A stretch of 45,971 bases of DNA from Methylococcales bacterium (GTDB lineage Bacteria > Pseudomonadota > Gammaproteobacteria > Methylococcales > Methylomonadaceae), in assembly GCA_028713055.1 (NCBI GenBank), contig JAQTOX010000005.1, forward strand, positions 1-45,971. The letters run 5' to 3'. Position numbers and translations under genes: made by a program. The notes under the pieces were generated by a model, which saw only the letters and a list, made by a program, of their open reading frames with translations, had not been told where the DNA came from and made no database searches. This document shows positions 45,223-45,971 of this stretch, piece by piece; position 1 is the stretch's first letter, and the number at the start of each line of letters is the position of its first letter.

Positions 45223-45971
45223 TTAACTACCGCTCAATTCGGCTAATTCTCGTGCTAAAAGCTCTGCAATATCGCAATCCATGGATTGATCTTTTTCTTC
45301 AATAAACAGTTCGGGAATAATGTCGTTCATTATATGTATGTGTAAATCTTCCAAGGTCGGGTAATCAAAAACTAGCGTTGAAGATAACGATTTTTTAAGA
45401 TCAGCTTCCAGACGGTTTTTAAGTTCCACAGACATCAATGAATCCAATCCTAAATCAAAAAAGCGACGACGTTGTTCAATATGGGAATTTAATCCCAATA
45501 CCGCTTTCACTTTGTCGTGCAAATAATTTTGCAATGTCGTTTGACGCTCAGATAAATTTAACTGAGCAAGTTGCTCAACAAAACTTTGCGTTTTTGATGT
45601 CGTAGTGGGTGAAACAGTTTGGGCTTTCAAACCCGACAAAAATGCGGGCGTGATCGAAGTCAAGGAATTTTGCCAATACTGTGTCCAATTCAAATCTAAT
45701 GCGCCAATTTGTGTCACACCTTGTGACAACAACGATTTAAAAAGAGTTAGACCCTGCCGTAACTCAATTTGCTTCCAGCCTAATTTTAATACGCGTTGCT
45801 GATCTTGTGTTTGCAAGCCTTTCAGCATCCCGACTTCACCCCAAGGTCCCCAATTGATACTTAAGGCGGGTAAATTTTTCAATTTTCGATAATGCGCCAA
45901 CGCATCTTGAAACGCATTTGCTGCTGCATAATTTCCTTGACCAGGTGCGCCGAGCAACGCGGTTGCCGATG
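45223..45971 (-). CDS. Type I polyketide synthase, C-terminal KR-ACP part (5' end outside window)
   Basis: This is the last 249 or so codons of a large PKS that continues past the right edge. The ORF track starts at a TTG, but the frame stays open upstream (ATALLGAPGQGNYAAANAF). The first part is the end of a ketoreductase or similar domain: GQGNYAAANAFQDALAHYRK and LSINWGPWGEVGM. The acyl carrier protein follows, with the phosphopantetheine serine in FFDLGLDSLMSVEL and the DYPTLEDL helix. The tail AELLARELAELSGS ends the chain without a thioesterase, so the acyl chain should pass to another protein. The next enzyme, NRPS-A, starts with an A domain and not the C domain that would normally take it. 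Confidence 0.93.
   Translation of the reverse strand, partial: SATALLGAPGQGNYAAANAFQDALAHYRKLKNLPALSINWGPWGEVGMLKGLQTQDQQRVLKLGWKQIELRQGLTLFKSLLSQGVTQIGALDLNWTQYWQNSLTSITPAFLSGLKAQTVSPTTTSKTQSFVEQLAQLNLSERQTTLQNYLHDKVKAVLGLNSHIEQRRRFFDLGLDSLMSVELKNRLEADLKKSLSSTLVFDYPTLEDLHIHIMNDIIPELFIEEKDQSMDCDIAELLARELAELSGS

Overview
The window looks like an AT-rich gammaproteobacterial chromosome, most likely a type I methanotroph or other methylotroph of the Methylococcales. The main reason is a ribulose monophosphate (RuMP) formaldehyde-fixation block: hps, phi, transketolase and transaldolase within about 6 kb. GyrA, FtsH, GlnRS, DUF2069 and DUF3530 proteins fit a gammaproteobacterium. No methane or methanol oxidation gene is present, so the methanotroph label is an inference.

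Region 1 (1-12352, all minus strand) is a complete chemosensory system. In transcription order: a soluble receptor with two signalling tips, a protein of three CheW domains, CheB, a HEAT-repeat protein, CheR, CheY, CheA and a small STAS-like protein. After a 174-nt gap with a possible terminator come a second CheY, a membrane receptor with no sensor domain but a CheZ-like DxxxQ helix, a third CheY, and a ParA-family ATPase cut by the window edge. The soluble receptor plus ParA suggests a cytoplasmic array that is positioned and partitioned. Three CheYs and the CheB receiver share one CheA.

Region 2 (12353-18540, plus strand) is housekeeping: gyrA behind an extended -10 promoter with a long inverted repeat, two half-size YeeE/YedE proteins, ftsH, then a DUF2069 membrane protein. 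A solitary 28-nt sequence matching the type I-F CRISPR repeat lies between ftsH and DUF2069. A 16-bp bidirectional terminator closes the block.

Region 3 (18542-26004, minus strand) is the RuMP block plus glnS. Between tkt and tal, apparently in an operon with tal, are two unrecognised proteins built around 12 copies of a short motif, [ST]-x-V-x-[KRS]-Y-[LMI]. One has a signal peptide, a periplasmic part with a second duplicated motif, a membrane segment and three motif copies predicted to face the cytoplasm. The other is soluble with nine copies. They look like a membrane anchor and a multivalent scaffold, and are my leading candidate for an undescribed system.

Region 4 (26213-31619) holds an exported HbpS/GlcG-type protein, a DUF3530 protein without the usual nucleophile serine, a small lipoprotein, and two overlapping membrane GTPase genes. 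The second GTPase gene carries a codon-aligned 30-nt C/G-rich palindromic element.

Region 5 (31621-45971, minus strand) is a hybrid polyketide/nonribosomal peptide cluster. In transcription order: the end of a type I PKS (KR-ACP, cut by the window edge), an SPFH/prohibitin-like membrane protein, NRPS-A (A-T / C-A[methyltransferase]-T-E), NRPS-B (C-A-T-TE) and a cyclic-peptide-type ABC exporter. Hand-read specificity codes suggest aromatic (Tyr/Phe) for A2 and Gly for A3; A1 is unassigned. The methyltransferase inserted in A2 looks like a protein arginine methyltransferase (PRMT), with a double-E loop and a barrel-like half, not the usual N-methyltransferase.
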